Of a stretch of 64,000 nt of DNA, positions 50,180 to 58,978 are shown in pieces. The translations under genes were made by a program, and so were the position numbers. The stretch lies in the NCBI GenBank assembly GCA_964621185.1, contig CAZULM010000022.1, positions 22,431 through 86,430 on the forward strand, in the 5' to 3' direction. Below the pieces are notes generated by a model. That model worked only from the letters and a program-made list of their open reading frames with translations, was not told the origin of the DNA and searched no databases. This DNA is from M3007 sp964621185 (lineage in GTDB: Bacteria; Bacteroidota; Bacteroidia; Chitinophagales; Saprospiraceae). Within the stretch, counting starts at the first letter, position 1, and each line of letters opens with the position of its first letter.

Positions 50180-50211
50180 TTGCAAATCACTGGAATCCTG
50201 GTATAACTTTG
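50180..50211 (+). promoter_or_regulatory. Promoter of the HMG-CoA lyase gene
   Basis: TTG (50180-50182) and TAACTTTG (50204-50211) spaced by 21 nt. Transcription from here begins shortly before 50221, upstream of the inferred TTG start at 50248, and downstream of the in-frame stop TGA at 50215. Confidence 0.55.
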
Positions 50212-50247
50212 GCGTGACAAATTTGTTCAGTAAAAAAAAGCTGTCCA

Positions 50248-51132
50248 TTGCCAAATACCGACCAGACCAAACCAGCCGTCAAATTGATCGAGTGCCCGCG
50301 CGACGCAATGCAGGGAATGCATCATTTTATAGACACCGACAAAAAGGCCGCCTATATCAACCAGCTGCTGCGCGTCGGCTTCGACACCATCGACTTTGGC
50401 TCCTTTGTGAGCCCCAAGGCTATCCCCCAGATGCGCGACACCGCAGAAGTGCTGGCAAAGTTAGACCTTTCAAGCACTTCCTCGAAACTTCTCGCCATCG
50501 TGGCCAACGAGCGGGGCGCCAGCGATGCCTGCCAATTCCCGGAAATCGAATACCTGGGATACCCTTTCAGCATCAGCGAGACATTCCAACTGCGCAACAC
50601 CAATGCCACCATTACGGAGAGCATCGAGCGCACGGAAGCTATCCAAGAGTTGTGCATGGCGAATGGAAAACAGCTTGTGCTGTACATCTCCATGGGCTTT
50701 GGCAACCCTTACGGCGACCCCTGGAACGTAGAAACGGTGTGCCGTTGGGTCAACGCGCTCATCCCATTGGGCATCAAAATATTCTCCCTGTCGGATACCA
50801 TCGGCTGCTCCAACCCGGAAAACATTTCCTATCTGTTCTCTAGCCTGATACCGGCATACCCGGAAATCGAGTTTGGGGCGCACCTGCACACCCATCCTTC
50901 TACTTGGCACGAGAAAATCCAGGCTGCCTGGGAAAGCGGCTGCCGCCGGTACGACGGTGCTTTGCGCGGTTTCGGCGGCTGCCCCATGGCCAAAGACGAG
51001 CTCACCGGCAACATGGCCACCGAAAACCTGATCGATTTCTTCGAGTCCGTCGGCGCGCAGCTCGGCATCGACCATGCGGCGTTTTTCAAAAGCATGGCCA
51101 TGACGGACGCTGTATTTAACCCGCCCAAATAA
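50248..51132 (+). CDS. mvaB: Hydroxymethylglutaryl-CoA lyase, apparent TTG start
   Basis: 294 residues. HMG-CoA lyase barrel: VKLIECPRDAMQGM at the start (Arg and Asp of the metal/substrate site), YPFSISETFQ and NTNATI, KIFSLSDTIGCSNPENI, FGAHLHTHPS with the metal-binding His pair, and the Cys-loop GFGGCPMAKDELTGNMATENLI. It splits HMG-CoA into acetoacetate and acetyl-CoA in leucine breakdown. The family's first strand VKLIECPRDA begins 11 codons after the TTG at 50248, and the first in-frame ATG (50311) falls after it and would remove it. The in-frame stop at 50215 limits any longer start, leaving TTG (or a rarer ATT) as the only workable choice. A promoter lies at 50180-50211. Confidence 0.92.
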   Translation: MPNTDQTKPAVKLIECPRDAMQGMHHFIDTDKKAAYINQLLRVGFDTIDFGSFVSPKAIPQMRDTAEVLAKLDLSSTSSKLLAIVANERGASDACQFPEIEYLGYPFSISETFQLRNTNATITESIERTEAIQELCMANGKQLVLYISMGFGNPYGDPWNVETVCRWVNALIPLGIKIFSLSDTIGCSNPENISYLFSSLIPAYPEIEFGAHLHTHPSTWHEKIQAAWESGCRRYDGALRGFGGCPMAKDELTGNMATENLIDFFESVGAQLGIDHAAFFKSMAMTDAVFNPPK

Positions 51133-51138
51133 GCTCCC

Positions 51139-54100
51139 ATGAAGATCGCTGAGTTTTCGGTAAAGAACAGCCAGTTCACCTTTATCATCTTCTGTTTTGT
51201 GATGGCCTTAGGCCTTGGGTCCCTGCTCAACATGCCCCGGGCGGAAGACCCCAAGTTCACCCCACCGGGATTCAATATTGTCATCGTTTATCCAGGCGCC
51301 GGGCCTGCGGAAATCGAGAACAAGGTAACCGACAAGGTGGAAGCCCGGCTCGGAGCGCTGGAAAATATAGACAGGATGCGCTCTTATTCTTCCAATGGCT
51401 TCATGATGCTGTCGATCGAGTTCGTACACGGGGAAGACAGCGACAAAAAGTACGAAGAGGTGGTGCGCGAGGTCAATGCCATCAGGGCGGAACTGCCCTC
51501 CGACATATACCGGATCAACATCCAAAGGTTTTCCTCCTCCGATGTGGCCATATTGCAGTCGGCGCTGGTGAGCGAAGTCGCGTCCTACGACGACCTGCGC
51601 CGCGAAGCCGAAAGGTTAGAAGAAGCGCTTGAGAAACTGCCGGGCGTAAAGGCTGCCGACACCTGGGCATACCCCAAGCGGGAACTGCGCATCGGGCTGA
51701 ATTTGCCGAAAATGGCCGCCGAGAACCTGCCAGTCAGCCGGGTTTTGGGCGCCGTCCAGAGCGAAAACGTGAGCATCCCTGGCGGATCGATGGATCTGGG
51801 GGAACGCAAATTCTTCGTCGAGACCAGTGGCGACTACGGAGACATAGAAGAGGTGAGAAACACGGTCATCAACGGCAACGGCGGCAAAATCCTGTACCTC
51901 AAGGACATAGCCGAGGTCGATTGGGCTTACGAAGACCCCAGCCACCTGGCGCGCATCAACGGGGTGCGCTGCGTGTGGTTGACGGTGCGCATGAAAGACA
52001 ACCAAAACATCTTCGATGTCGGGAAAGCCGTGAACAATGTCGTGGCGGAATGGCGCGCAGAAATCCCACCCAGCATGGATTACGTGAAGGTGTTCGACCA
52101 AAACGACTCCGTCAGGAAGCGGCTCACGCGCTTTGCCAAGGATTTCGGCATCGCCATCCTGTTGGTGCTGCTCACCTTGCTGCCCTTGGGCTGGCGGGCG
52201 GCCTTGGTGGTGATGGTGTCTATTCCGTTGAGCATTTCCATCGGCTTGTTCGCCCTCGACCAATTGGGCTATTCCTTGAACCAGCTGAGCATCGTGGGGC
52301 TCATCATCGCCCTCGGCATCTTAGTGGACGACAGCATCGTGGTGGTGGAAAACATCGAGCGCTGGCTGCGGGAGGGTTATTCGCGGCGCGAGGCGGCGAT
52401 ATTGGCCACTCGGCAGATCGGCCTGGCCGTGCTCGGCTGCACCGCAACCTTGGTGTTGGCCTTCCTGCCCTTAGTCTTCTTGCCCGAAGCTTCCGGCGAT
52501 TTTATCCGCTCCCTGCCCATGGCGGTGGTGCTGACGGTGCTGGCCTCCCTCTTCGTGTCCCTGACCATCGTGCCTTTCCTGAGCAGCCGGGTATTGGCTG
52601 AAAAGCACGACCCACGGGGCAATATATTCCTGCGCGGCATGAAGTGGGTGATTTCTGGCACCTATTCGAAGGCATTGCATCGCGCGCTGGAATGGCCCAA
52701 AACCACGATCCTGATCGCCGGGCTGATATTTGTCGGGGCGCTCGGACTTGGCAGCAACACCGGTTTCACGCTGTTCCCTGCGTCGGAACGGCCTATGTTC
52801 TACATCGACATCGATGCGGCTGCGGGCAGCAACCTCGGGAAAACCGATGCCCTGGTGCGCTTGGTCGATTCCGTGTTGCAGGAATATGTTGCGCCGGAAT
52901 TCCGCCAGCAGCACCTGCTCCCCGATTCTGTGGAACCCGTTTCAAGGTACCGCCGGGGCGAAAAGGCACAAGTGACCTGGTATTCCAGCAATATCGGGCG
53001 TGGAAACCCGAGGGTGTATTATAATGTCATCCGGGAATTTGAAAGCCCATCCTACGGGCAAGTGTTCGTGCAGTTGCAGGAAAGGACGCCGCCGAAGGTA
53101 AAAATAGCCCTGATCGACGAGTTGCGGCAAAAGTTCAAAAACGTGCCAGACGCCAAGATCACCGTGCAGAATTTTGAACAAGGCCCGCCCGTGGAAGCGC
53201 CCGTGGCCATCCGGGTGTATGGAGAAAATTTCGACACGCTTCGGGCGCTCGCGGGCAAGGTGGAGCGCATCATAGAAGAAACGCCCGGTACCATCTACGT
53301 TGACAACCCTATCTCCACGGTAAAAACAGACCTCTACGTCAACATCAACAAGGAAAAAGCGGCAGCCCTTGGCATCCCGATCATCGATATCGACCGGATG
53401 GTGCGCTTAGCGGTGGCTGGCTTGAACGTCGGCACGCTGTCAGAAACGGAACTGGCCACGGATTACCCGATGGTTGTCACCATACCCAAACCAGGCCCAA
53501 AAGCTGACCTGAGCCTTTTCAACAACCTGTATATCAACAACATACCCGGCGCTGCGATACCGCTCAGCCAAGTGGCGGGCATCGAGCTCAAGCCTTCGCC
53601 CAATTTTATCCAGCATTACAACAAAGACCGCTTCACCAGCGTCACCGCCTCGGTAAAGACTGGCAGCTTCGCCACCAAAGTCAACGCTGAAATCAGGGAG
53701 AAATTAGCCAGCATAGAGATGCCCAAAGGCTGTCGCTATGTGATTGCCGGGGAGGTGGAAAGCGCCGAGCGCTCGTTCAAGGGCATCGGCACGATCATTC
53801 TGGTGACCATTTTTGGGCTGCTTGCCGTGCTGATCCTGGAATTCAAGACTTTTAAAAGCACCGTTATCGTGCTGTCGGTCATCCCGTTGGGCATTATCGG
53901 CGCCATCCTGATCTTGTTGGCCACGGGCTACCCATTCTCCTTCACGGTTGTCGTGGGGCTGATCGCCCTGATGGGCATAGAAGTGAAAAACTCGATATTG
54001 CTGGTGGACTTCACTAACCAGTTGCGTGAAGAGGGCATGGCACTGGACGCGGCCATCCAGGAAGCGGGCGAGATTCGCTTTGTGCCGATCCTGCTCACGT

Positions 54101-54249
54101 CGCTGACCGCCATCGGCGGCTTGCTGCCCATCGCCATTGAAGAAAACCCGCTGTACTCTCCCCTATCTTATGTTTTGATCGGCGGGCTCATTTCGAGCAC
54201 CCTGTTATCGCGGATCGTGACGCCAGTGCTGTACAAACTGTTAAATTAA
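51139..54249 (+). CDS. RND-family efflux transporter permease
   Basis: 1036 residues, the usual AcrB/MdtB length. First helix at about 10-30 (FTFIIFCFVMALGLGSLLN), then the porter domain (NIVIVYPGAGPAEIENKVTDKVE), helices 2-6 with the RND signature ILVDDSIVVVENIERWL, a second porter domain and helices 7-12 (GLIALMGIEVKNSILLVDF, ALMG and NPLYSPLSYVLIGGL at the end). The helix-4 Asp pair DD in ILVDDSIVV fits proton coupling. It drives efflux of lipophilic compounds or other solutes. No membrane-fusion protein or TolC-like gene is adjacent, so the partners are elsewhere. It follows HMG-CoA lyase by 6 bp and may share its transcript. Confidence 0.95.
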   Translation: MKIAEFSVKNSQFTFIIFCFVMALGLGSLLNMPRAEDPKFTPPGFNIVIVYPGAGPAEIENKVTDKVEARLGALENIDRMRSYSSNGFMMLSIEFVHGEDSDKKYEEVVREVNAIRAELPSDIYRINIQRFSSSDVAILQSALVSEVASYDDLRREAERLEEALEKLPGVKAADTWAYPKRELRIGLNLPKMAAENLPVSRVLGAVQSENVSIPGGSMDLGERKFFVETSGDYGDIEEVRNTVINGNGGKILYLKDIAEVDWAYEDPSHLARINGVRCVWLTVRMKDNQNIFDVGKAVNNVVAEWRAEIPPSMDYVKVFDQNDSVRKRLTRFAKDFGIAILLVLLTLLPLGWRAALVVMVSIPLSISIGLFALDQLGYSLNQLSIVGLIIALGILVDDSIVVVENIERWLREGYSRREAAILATRQIGLAVLGCTATLVLAFLPLVFLPEASGDFIRSLPMAVVLTVLASLFVSLTIVPFLSSRVLAEKHDPRGNIFLRGMKWVISGTYSKALHRALEWPKTTILIAGLIFVGALGLGSNTGFTLFPASERPMFYIDIDAAAGSNLGKTDALVRLVDSVLQEYVAPEFRQQHLLPDSVEPVSRYRRGEKAQVTWYSSNIGRGNPRVYYNVIREFESPSYGQVFVQLQERTPPKVKIALIDELRQKFKNVPDAKITVQNFEQGPPVEAPVAIRVYGENFDTLRALAGKVERIIEETPGTIYVDNPISTVKTDLYVNINKEKAAALGIPIIDIDRMVRLAVAGLNVGTLSETELATDYPMVVTIPKPGPKADLSLFNNLYINNIPGAAIPLSQVAGIELKPSPNFIQHYNKDRFTSVTASVKTGSFATKVNAEIREKLASIEMPKGCRYVIAGEVESAERSFKGIGTIILVTIFGLLAVLILEFKTFKSTVIVLSVIPLGIIGAILILLATGYPFSFTVVVGLIALMGIEVKNSILLVDFTNQLREEGMALDAAIQEAGEIRFVPILLTSLTAIGGLLPIAIEENPLYSPLSYVLIGGLISSTLLSRIVTPVLYKLLN

Positions 54250-54421
54250 TGATGAATGATGAGAGATGAATGATGAATTTGCACAACATCAGTTCGTTGC
54301 CTTGTAATTGGGTTTCAGCACGAAAGCTCAAATAAACCGTTTGAGTGCTGAAAAACCAATGCTGAATCGAAAGGTAAATGTTGTGCAAATTCATCATTCA
54401 TCTCTCATCATTCATCATTAA
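54246..54421. terminator. Long inverted repeat between convergent genes
   Basis: Arms 54246-54289 and 54378-54421 are 44-nt perfect reverse complements built from ATGATGAA words. Inside lies a second imperfect hairpin (TTTCAGCAC and GTGCTGAAA). The arms begin at the RND stop codon (54247-54249) and end just before the lpdA stop at 54422, so the whole intergenic region is one folded element. A bidirectional terminator or a REP-like repeat is likely. Confidence 0.7.
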
Positions 54422-55819
54422 CTAGAGGTGTATCACCTCCCCATATGCCGCCGCCGCCGCTTCCATCACCGCCTCGCTCATGGTGGGGTGCGGGTGTATC
54501 GACTTGATGATCTCGTGGCCGGTCGTCTCTAATTTGCGGGCTACGACCACTTCTGCGATCAGCTCGGTGACATTGGCGCCGATCATGTGGGCGCCCAGGA
54601 ACTCGCCGTATTTTTTGTCGAAAATAACTTTGACGAAGCCTTCGGCGTGGCCGGAAGCTTTTGCTTTGCCGCTGGCAGCGAAGGGGAATTTGCCGACAAG
54701 CAGTTCGTAACCGGCTTCTTTAGCTGCCTGCTCGGTATAGCCGACTGAGGCAATTTCAGGGATGCAGTAGGTGCAGCCGGGGATGTTGTTGTAGTCGATG
54801 GGCTCTGGGTGGTGTCCCGCGATTTTTTCGACGCAGGTGATGCCTTCTGCGCTGGCTACGTGCGCGAGCGCCTGTGTAGCCAGCACGTCGCCGATGGCAT
54901 AGATGCCCGGCACATTGGTCTGGTAATATTCGTCAACTTTGATGTAGCCGCGGTCGGTGGCGATTCCGAGCTCTTCCAGGCCGATGTTTTCAGTGTTGGG
55001 CGACACGCCCGCCGCGCTCAGCACCACATCACAGGCGATGGTCTCCGTTTTGCCGTCTTTGCGGTTTTTCATGTTCACCTTGATCTCCTTGCCGCTGGTA
55101 TCCACGTTCTCGACTGCCCAGCCGCCATAGACTTTCATGCCTTTTTTGGCGTACAACTTGCCCAGTTCTTTGGAGATATCGGCATCCTCGCGGGGCACCA
55201 GTCCTTGCTCCAGGAACTCCACGATGCTCACTTCCGTGCCGATGCTGTGGTAAAAATAGCCGAACTCGACACCGATGGCCCCGGCGCCCACCACGACCAT
55301 GCGCTTTGGCTGGCTTTCTAAGCTCATGGCCTTGCGGTACTCGATGATCTTTTTGCCGTCAATGGGCAAGTTGGGCAACGCTTTGGCACGGCCTCCGGTG
55401 GCAACGATGATGCTTTTTGCAGAATATTCGGTCACTTTGCCGTCTGCATCCGTCACAGCAACCTTCCCGCCCTTCAGCAGTTTCCCGTTGCCCATGATGA
55501 CGTTGATCTTGTTCTTTTTCATCAGGAACTGCACGCCTTTGCTCATGCCCTCGGCCACGCTTCGGCTGCGCTTGACGATAGCCCCGAAATCTGCGGTCGG
55601 TTTGCCGACTTTTATACCGTAGTCTTCCGCATGGTTCAGGTATTCGAACACTTGCGCACTTTTCAACAGCGCTTTGGTGGGGATGCAGCCCCAGTTCAGA
55701 CAAATACCGCCAAGGCTTTCGCGCTCCACTACGGCGACGTTCATGCCCAATTGCGAAGCCCGGATGGCAGCCACGTAGCCGCCTGGGCCGCTGCCTAAAA
55801 CTATAAGGTCGAAATTCAT
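54422..55819 (-). CDS. lpdA: Dihydrolipoyl dehydrogenase
   Basis: 465 residues. FAD-binding GSGPGGYVAAIRA and the redox-active disulfide GICLNWGCIPTKALL near the start, an NAD-binding GAGAIGVEFGYFY in the middle, IYAIGDVLATQALAHVASAEG, and the dimer-domain HPHPTMSEAVMEAA that supplies the catalytic His-Glu pair. It reoxidises dihydrolipoamide of pyruvate, 2-oxoglutarate or branched-chain dehydrogenases and the glycine cleavage system. No E1 or E2 gene is adjacent. ATG at 55819 chosen; the frame open to 55867 would include part of the repeat element at 55828-55924. Confidence 0.96.
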   Translation of the reverse strand: MNFDLIVLGSGPGGYVAAIRASQLGMNVAVVERESLGGICLNWGCIPTKALLKSAQVFEYLNHAEDYGIKVGKPTADFGAIVKRSRSVAEGMSKGVQFLMKKNKINVIMGNGKLLKGGKVAVTDADGKVTEYSAKSIIVATGGRAKALPNLPIDGKKIIEYRKAMSLESQPKRMVVVGAGAIGVEFGYFYHSIGTEVSIVEFLEQGLVPREDADISKELGKLYAKKGMKVYGGWAVENVDTSGKEIKVNMKNRKDGKTETIACDVVLSAAGVSPNTENIGLEELGIATDRGYIKVDEYYQTNVPGIYAIGDVLATQALAHVASAEGITCVEKIAGHHPEPIDYNNIPGCTYCIPEIASVGYTEQAAKEAGYELLVGKFPFAASGKAKASGHAEGFVKVIFDKKYGEFLGAHMIGANVTELIAEVVVARKLETTGHEIIKSIHPHPTMSEAVMEAAAAAYGEVIHL

Positions 55820-55827
55820 GTATACTG

Positions 55828-55924
55828 TGATTAAAGTGATTTGTATGATTTGAGTGATTAAAAACATCTGATTTTCAAATGATTATGCGATCGAGATTTT
55901 CACAACCACTTTGCGTTGACTATA
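55828..55924. repeat. TGATT-rich 97-bp dispersed repeat, copy 2
   Basis: Counterpart of 17404-17499: four TGATT words, the CATCTGATTTTCAAATGATT hairpin region and the end TTGACTATA. It begins 9 bp upstream of the lpdA start codon. A -7 box (55966-55973, minus) lies on its far side, so the repeat would be part of the lpdA leader. Confidence 0.85.
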
Positions 55925-55965
55925 ACTTAGTTGTTCGTTGATTGATGTTGGTTGTTGGTTAGACA

Positions 55966-55973
55966 CAAAGGTA
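55966..55973 (-). promoter_or_regulatory. -7 promoter element of lpdA
   Basis: Minus strand reads TACCTTTG, matching TAnnTTTG. It implies a leader of about 140 nt that contains the repeat copy 55828-55924. Confidence 0.45.
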
Positions 55974-56019
55974 GTTTTGATCTCCCTTTTGAACCCTAAA
56001 TTTTCCCACTTTTGTCCCG

Positions 56020-57654
56020 ATGAATATTTGGTTTTCAGAAAAAGCGCTGTGGGTGGCCCTGTTTTTCGGGTTGGTCATCGGTTACTGCCTGTATTATGCG
56101 CCGTATGGGGTGAACGAAACAGACGGCGGGTTCCTCACGGGCTTGGCCTGGCAGGTGCTGAACGGGAAGGTTTTATACCAGGATGTTGTGTACGTGCGCC
56201 CCCCACTGCCGGTTTGGCTGCGCGCGCTGGAGCTTCAATTGTTGCCGGAGCATTTGGGGGTTTTGGGAGAACGCTGGATTTTTTACCTAAAACTGGGGAT
56301 GTATTCCTGGCTTGGGGCGGCATTGTTGGAAACGGGGGCGCGGCGCTGGGTTTTGGCGGTGTTTGGTTTTGTCGTTTCGGCACATTGTTACCCGGCGATG
56401 GCCTGGCATACGGTGGACGGGATACTTTTTGCGGTGTTGTCGGTGTATTTGGCATTCAAGCCGATTGGAAGGTTTACTGGTTGGTGGGCTGCAACAGGCG
56501 GCGCAATGCTGTTCGCCGCTGTTTTGTGCAAGCAGTCCTTTTACCCTTTGGTGTTTATTTTTGGGTTGGGACTGTTGTATTTCGATTGGCGCAGGGCAAG
56601 CCTCTTTTATATCGGCTTCTCGGCTGCGTTATTGTTGTTTGCCCATTATTTGCATGGCAACAATCTCTTGGAAAGCTACCTGCAAATGACCAACGGCGCT
56701 GCGGCTGGAGGACAGGCTTTTCAGCACGGAATCATAGATTATTTTCGGATAACGCCGGAATTGGCAGTGCCCAGCCTCGCCTTGGCCGGGCTGGGGGTTT
56801 GGCAATTCCGAAAGAAGCAAGTTTCAAATTGGCCGATGTTTTTTTTGAGGTTATGGTTGTTGGCCTTGGTGTTGAGCTTTGCCGCCGTTACCTGGCTTCG
56901 ACAGGAGCATACCGTGCCTTTTGCACAGTTGCGGGCCTTGTTTTTGCTGGCTCTTTGGATGATCGTTTGGCATTGGATAGAAAAGCACAAATCGAGTAAT
57001 ACCCTCCAAAATAATGGTCTCCGCAGCACTATTGTTGCCGCCATCTTGCTCGGCATCAGTTGGTCGGCGGCTATCAGTTGGGGATACAACCTGCCCATTT
57101 TGTTTGCTACGCCGGTAGCCTGGGGCGCAATGCAACTTTACGGCAAATTGTCGGGAAATGCGGGCGGGAAAAAAACTCGCCTTGACATTTTGTTGCTGCT
57201 GGCATTGTTGGCGGCCTTCAGGCTCGGCTTTGAATTTGTTTACCGCGATGGCAGGCGGAGCGCCATGACTGCCAAAATGGGTGTTGTTTTCCCAAAGCTT
57301 ACCGGCATTTATTCAAGCCCAGAAACACAGGCACTTTATCAGGAATTGAAGGAATTGACCCTGCAGCACGGCCCCAACTTTTCGGTGCTGCCGGCGTTCC
57401 CGCAGGCCAATTATTTGACCGACACAAGACCGCCCTTACCTTTAGACTGGGTGGTAAACCGTGAGACAAATGGCGACAACAAATTGATTTACAATATGAT
57501 TAAGGAATACAAGCCTTTGATATTTATTGAAAAAGCATACTTGGAAAAAATGCCTGACGACCCGGAGCTTTCGTTCACAAAGGATGTCATGGCCCATGGG
57601 GAAAAGCTGGTGGAGACCGAACACTTCCTGGTGATCCGGCCAGCGCAGCAATGA
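56020..57654 (+). CDS. Multi-spanning GT-C-type membrane protein (glycosyltransferase-39-like)
   Basis: 544 residues with about ten membrane helices. The first outer loop has the GT-C pattern: NETDGGFLTGLAWQVLNGKVLYQDVVYVRPPLPVWL, with the acidic pair ETD near residue 33 that binds the lipid-linked sugar donor or metal. Later helices contain ALFLLALWMIVWHWIEK and LLLALLAAFRLGFEF. The last 110 residues form a soluble domain (TAKMGVVFPKLTGIYSSPETQAL, LVIRPAQQ). Members move sugars from polyprenyl phosphate to lipids or proteins in the inner membrane. The acceptor is unknown. No family name beyond GT39-like can be given. Confidence 0.75.
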   Translation: MNIWFSEKALWVALFFGLVIGYCLYYAPYGVNETDGGFLTGLAWQVLNGKVLYQDVVYVRPPLPVWLRALELQLLPEHLGVLGERWIFYLKLGMYSWLGAALLETGARRWVLAVFGFVVSAHCYPAMAWHTVDGILFAVLSVYLAFKPIGRFTGWWAATGGAMLFAAVLCKQSFYPLVFIFGLGLLYFDWRRASLFYIGFSAALLLFAHYLHGNNLLESYLQMTNGAAAGGQAFQHGIIDYFRITPELAVPSLALAGLGVWQFRKKQVSNWPMFFLRLWLLALVLSFAAVTWLRQEHTVPFAQLRALFLLALWMIVWHWIEKHKSSNTLQNNGLRSTIVAAILLGISWSAAISWGYNLPILFATPVAWGAMQLYGKLSGNAGGKKTRLDILLLLALLAAFRLGFEFVYRDGRRSAMTAKMGVVFPKLTGIYSSPETQALYQELKELTLQHGPNFSVLPAFPQANYLTDTRPPLPLDWVVNRETNGDNKLIYNMIKEYKPLIFIEKAYLEKMPDDPELSFTKDVMAHGEKLVETEHFLVIRPAQQ

Positions 57655-57670
57655 ATATTGAAACAAACCG

Positions 57671-58288
57671 ATGCAGCAAAAAACACTCGTCCTCTTCGAC
57701 TTTGACGGCACCCTGACTACGGGAGATTCTCTCTTGCGCTTTTTGCTGTTCGCCATTCGCCCTGGAAAACTGCTCCTTGGCGGCTTTTGGCTTGGCATGA
57801 AATTATTGGCGCTTTTTTTGTCAGGCGGCTGGAGCAACGGGCGCGCCAAGGAAACATTGCTTGCCGTGTTTTTCAAAGGCGAGGCCAAAGCAGCGCTTGA
57901 AGCGCTCGGGGCAGAGTTTTACAGCAGGCGCCTCCTTGAAATCTTGCGCCCCGAAATGCTGAGAAAGCTGCGCGAATACCGCAACGCAGGCGCCACCGTC
58001 GCCTTGGTTTCTGCCTCGCCGGAAATTTGGCTGCGCCCGTTCTGTGTCGCCGAAAATATCACACTAATCTGTACCACCTTGGACTTTGAGCAAGGCCATT
58101 TCAGCGGAAAGCTGTCCAGCCCCAACTGCAACGGCCTAGAAAAAGCGCGGCGCATCAAAGCTGCTTTTGAGCTTTCCGGTTTCGACAAAATCATCGCTTA
58201 CGGCAACTCTTCGGGCGACGCCGCCATGCTGGCTTTGGCCGACGAACGCTGGATGCTCCGCAACGATGCACTGATTAAGGTCAGTTAG
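57671..58288 (+). CDS. HAD-IB family phosphatase
   Basis: 205 residues. HAD motif I LFDFDGTLTTGDS, motif II VSASPEIW with the conserved Ser, motif III Lys near residue 158 (EKARRIKAAF), and motif IV AYGNSSGDAAMLALAD. The helical cap insertion at about 20-95 (FLLFAIRPGKLLLGGFWLG) matches type IB (phosphoserine-phosphatase-like) proteins. Substrate unknown; relatives act on phosphoserine or lysophosphatidate-type substrates. It follows the GT-C gene by 16 bp and the DedA gene comes next, so the three may serve lipid or envelope metabolism together (inference). Confidence 0.85.
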   Translation: MQQKTLVLFDFDGTLTTGDSLLRFLLFAIRPGKLLLGGFWLGMKLLALFLSGGWSNGRAKETLLAVFFKGEAKAALEALGAEFYSRRLLEILRPEMLRKLREYRNAGATVALVSASPEIWLRPFCVAENITLICTTLDFEQGHFSGKLSSPNCNGLEKARRIKAAFELSGFDKIIAYGNSSGDAAMLALADERWMLRNDALIKVS

Positions 58289-58291
58289 TCA

Positions 58292-58299
58292 TACATTTG
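58292..58299 (+). promoter_or_regulatory. -7 promoter element of the dedA gene
   Basis: TACATTTG matches TAnnTTTG, 25 bp before the ATG at 58325, just after the HAD phosphatase stop. Confidence 0.5.
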
Positions 58300-58324
58300 C
58301 GCCTCAAAATCACAAAACGACTCC

Positions 58325-58978
58325 ATGGTAGAATTTTTGACCCAGGTACTTGACTTCATCCGCCACCTCGACGTGCACCTCGAAAACATCATGCGGGAGT
58401 ACCAATTGGCCACATACCTGATACTGGCGCTCATTATTTTCTGTGAAACCGGACTGGTGGTAACGCCTTTCCTGCCCGGCGACTCCCTGCTGTTCGCGGC
58501 CGGGGCAATCACCGCCAAGACGGGCATTTTGAATGTTTGGCTGTTGATCCCATTGCTGTTTGGCGCCGCCATTTTGGGCGACAACACCAATTATTTTTTC
58601 GGCAAATTCCTCGGCGAAAAAGTGTTCACCAAGGATTACTGGTTCCTGAAGCGCAAGTACATCGACCAGACGCACGAGTTTTACGAAAAGCACGGCGGAA
58701 AAACCCTCATCATGGCGCGGTTTGTCCCGATCGTGCGCACGTTTGCGCCGTTTGTAGCAGGTGTCGGCAGGATGGATTACCGGAAGTTTATCGGCTACTG
58801 CATTGCCGGTGGCATCCTTTGGGTCACGTCTCTGACCCTGGCGGGCTATTTTTTCGGGAAGATACCCATCGTGCGCGACAATTTTGAAGTCGTGGTGCTC
58901 GGCATCATCGGCATTTCATTGATGCCCATCCTGGTGGAGTTCGTCAAAGCCAAAATGAGGCCCAAAACGGCGGCATGA
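58325..58978 (+). CDS. DedA-family membrane protein
   Basis: 217 residues. DedA/VTT-domain hallmarks: FCETGLVVTPFLPGDSLLFAAGAI near residue 40, GAAILGDNTNYFFGKFLGEKVF in the middle, FYEKHGGKTLIMARFVPIVRTFAPFVAGVGRM with the conserved Arg pair, and AGGILWVTSLTLAGYFFGK at the end. About six membrane segments, some re-entrant. DedA proteins move phospholipids or undecaprenyl phosphate between leaflets and depend on the proton gradient. Its stop overlaps the start of the methyltransferase by ATGA (58975-58978). Confidence 0.95.
   Translation: MVEFLTQVLDFIRHLDVHLENIMREYQLATYLILALIIFCETGLVVTPFLPGDSLLFAAGAITAKTGILNVWLLIPLLFGAAILGDNTNYFFGKFLGEKVFTKDYWFLKRKYIDQTHEFYEKHGGKTLIMARFVPIVRTFAPFVAGVGRMDYRKFIGYCIAGGILWVTSLTLAGYFFGKIPIVRDNFEVVVLGIIGISLMPILVEFVKAKMRPKTAA

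Noticed and set aside
55938..56999. Plus-strand open frame of 353 codons
   Set aside because: Overlaps the GT-C-type gene (56020-57654) in another phase; no motifs, and Gly/Arg/Val-rich composition.
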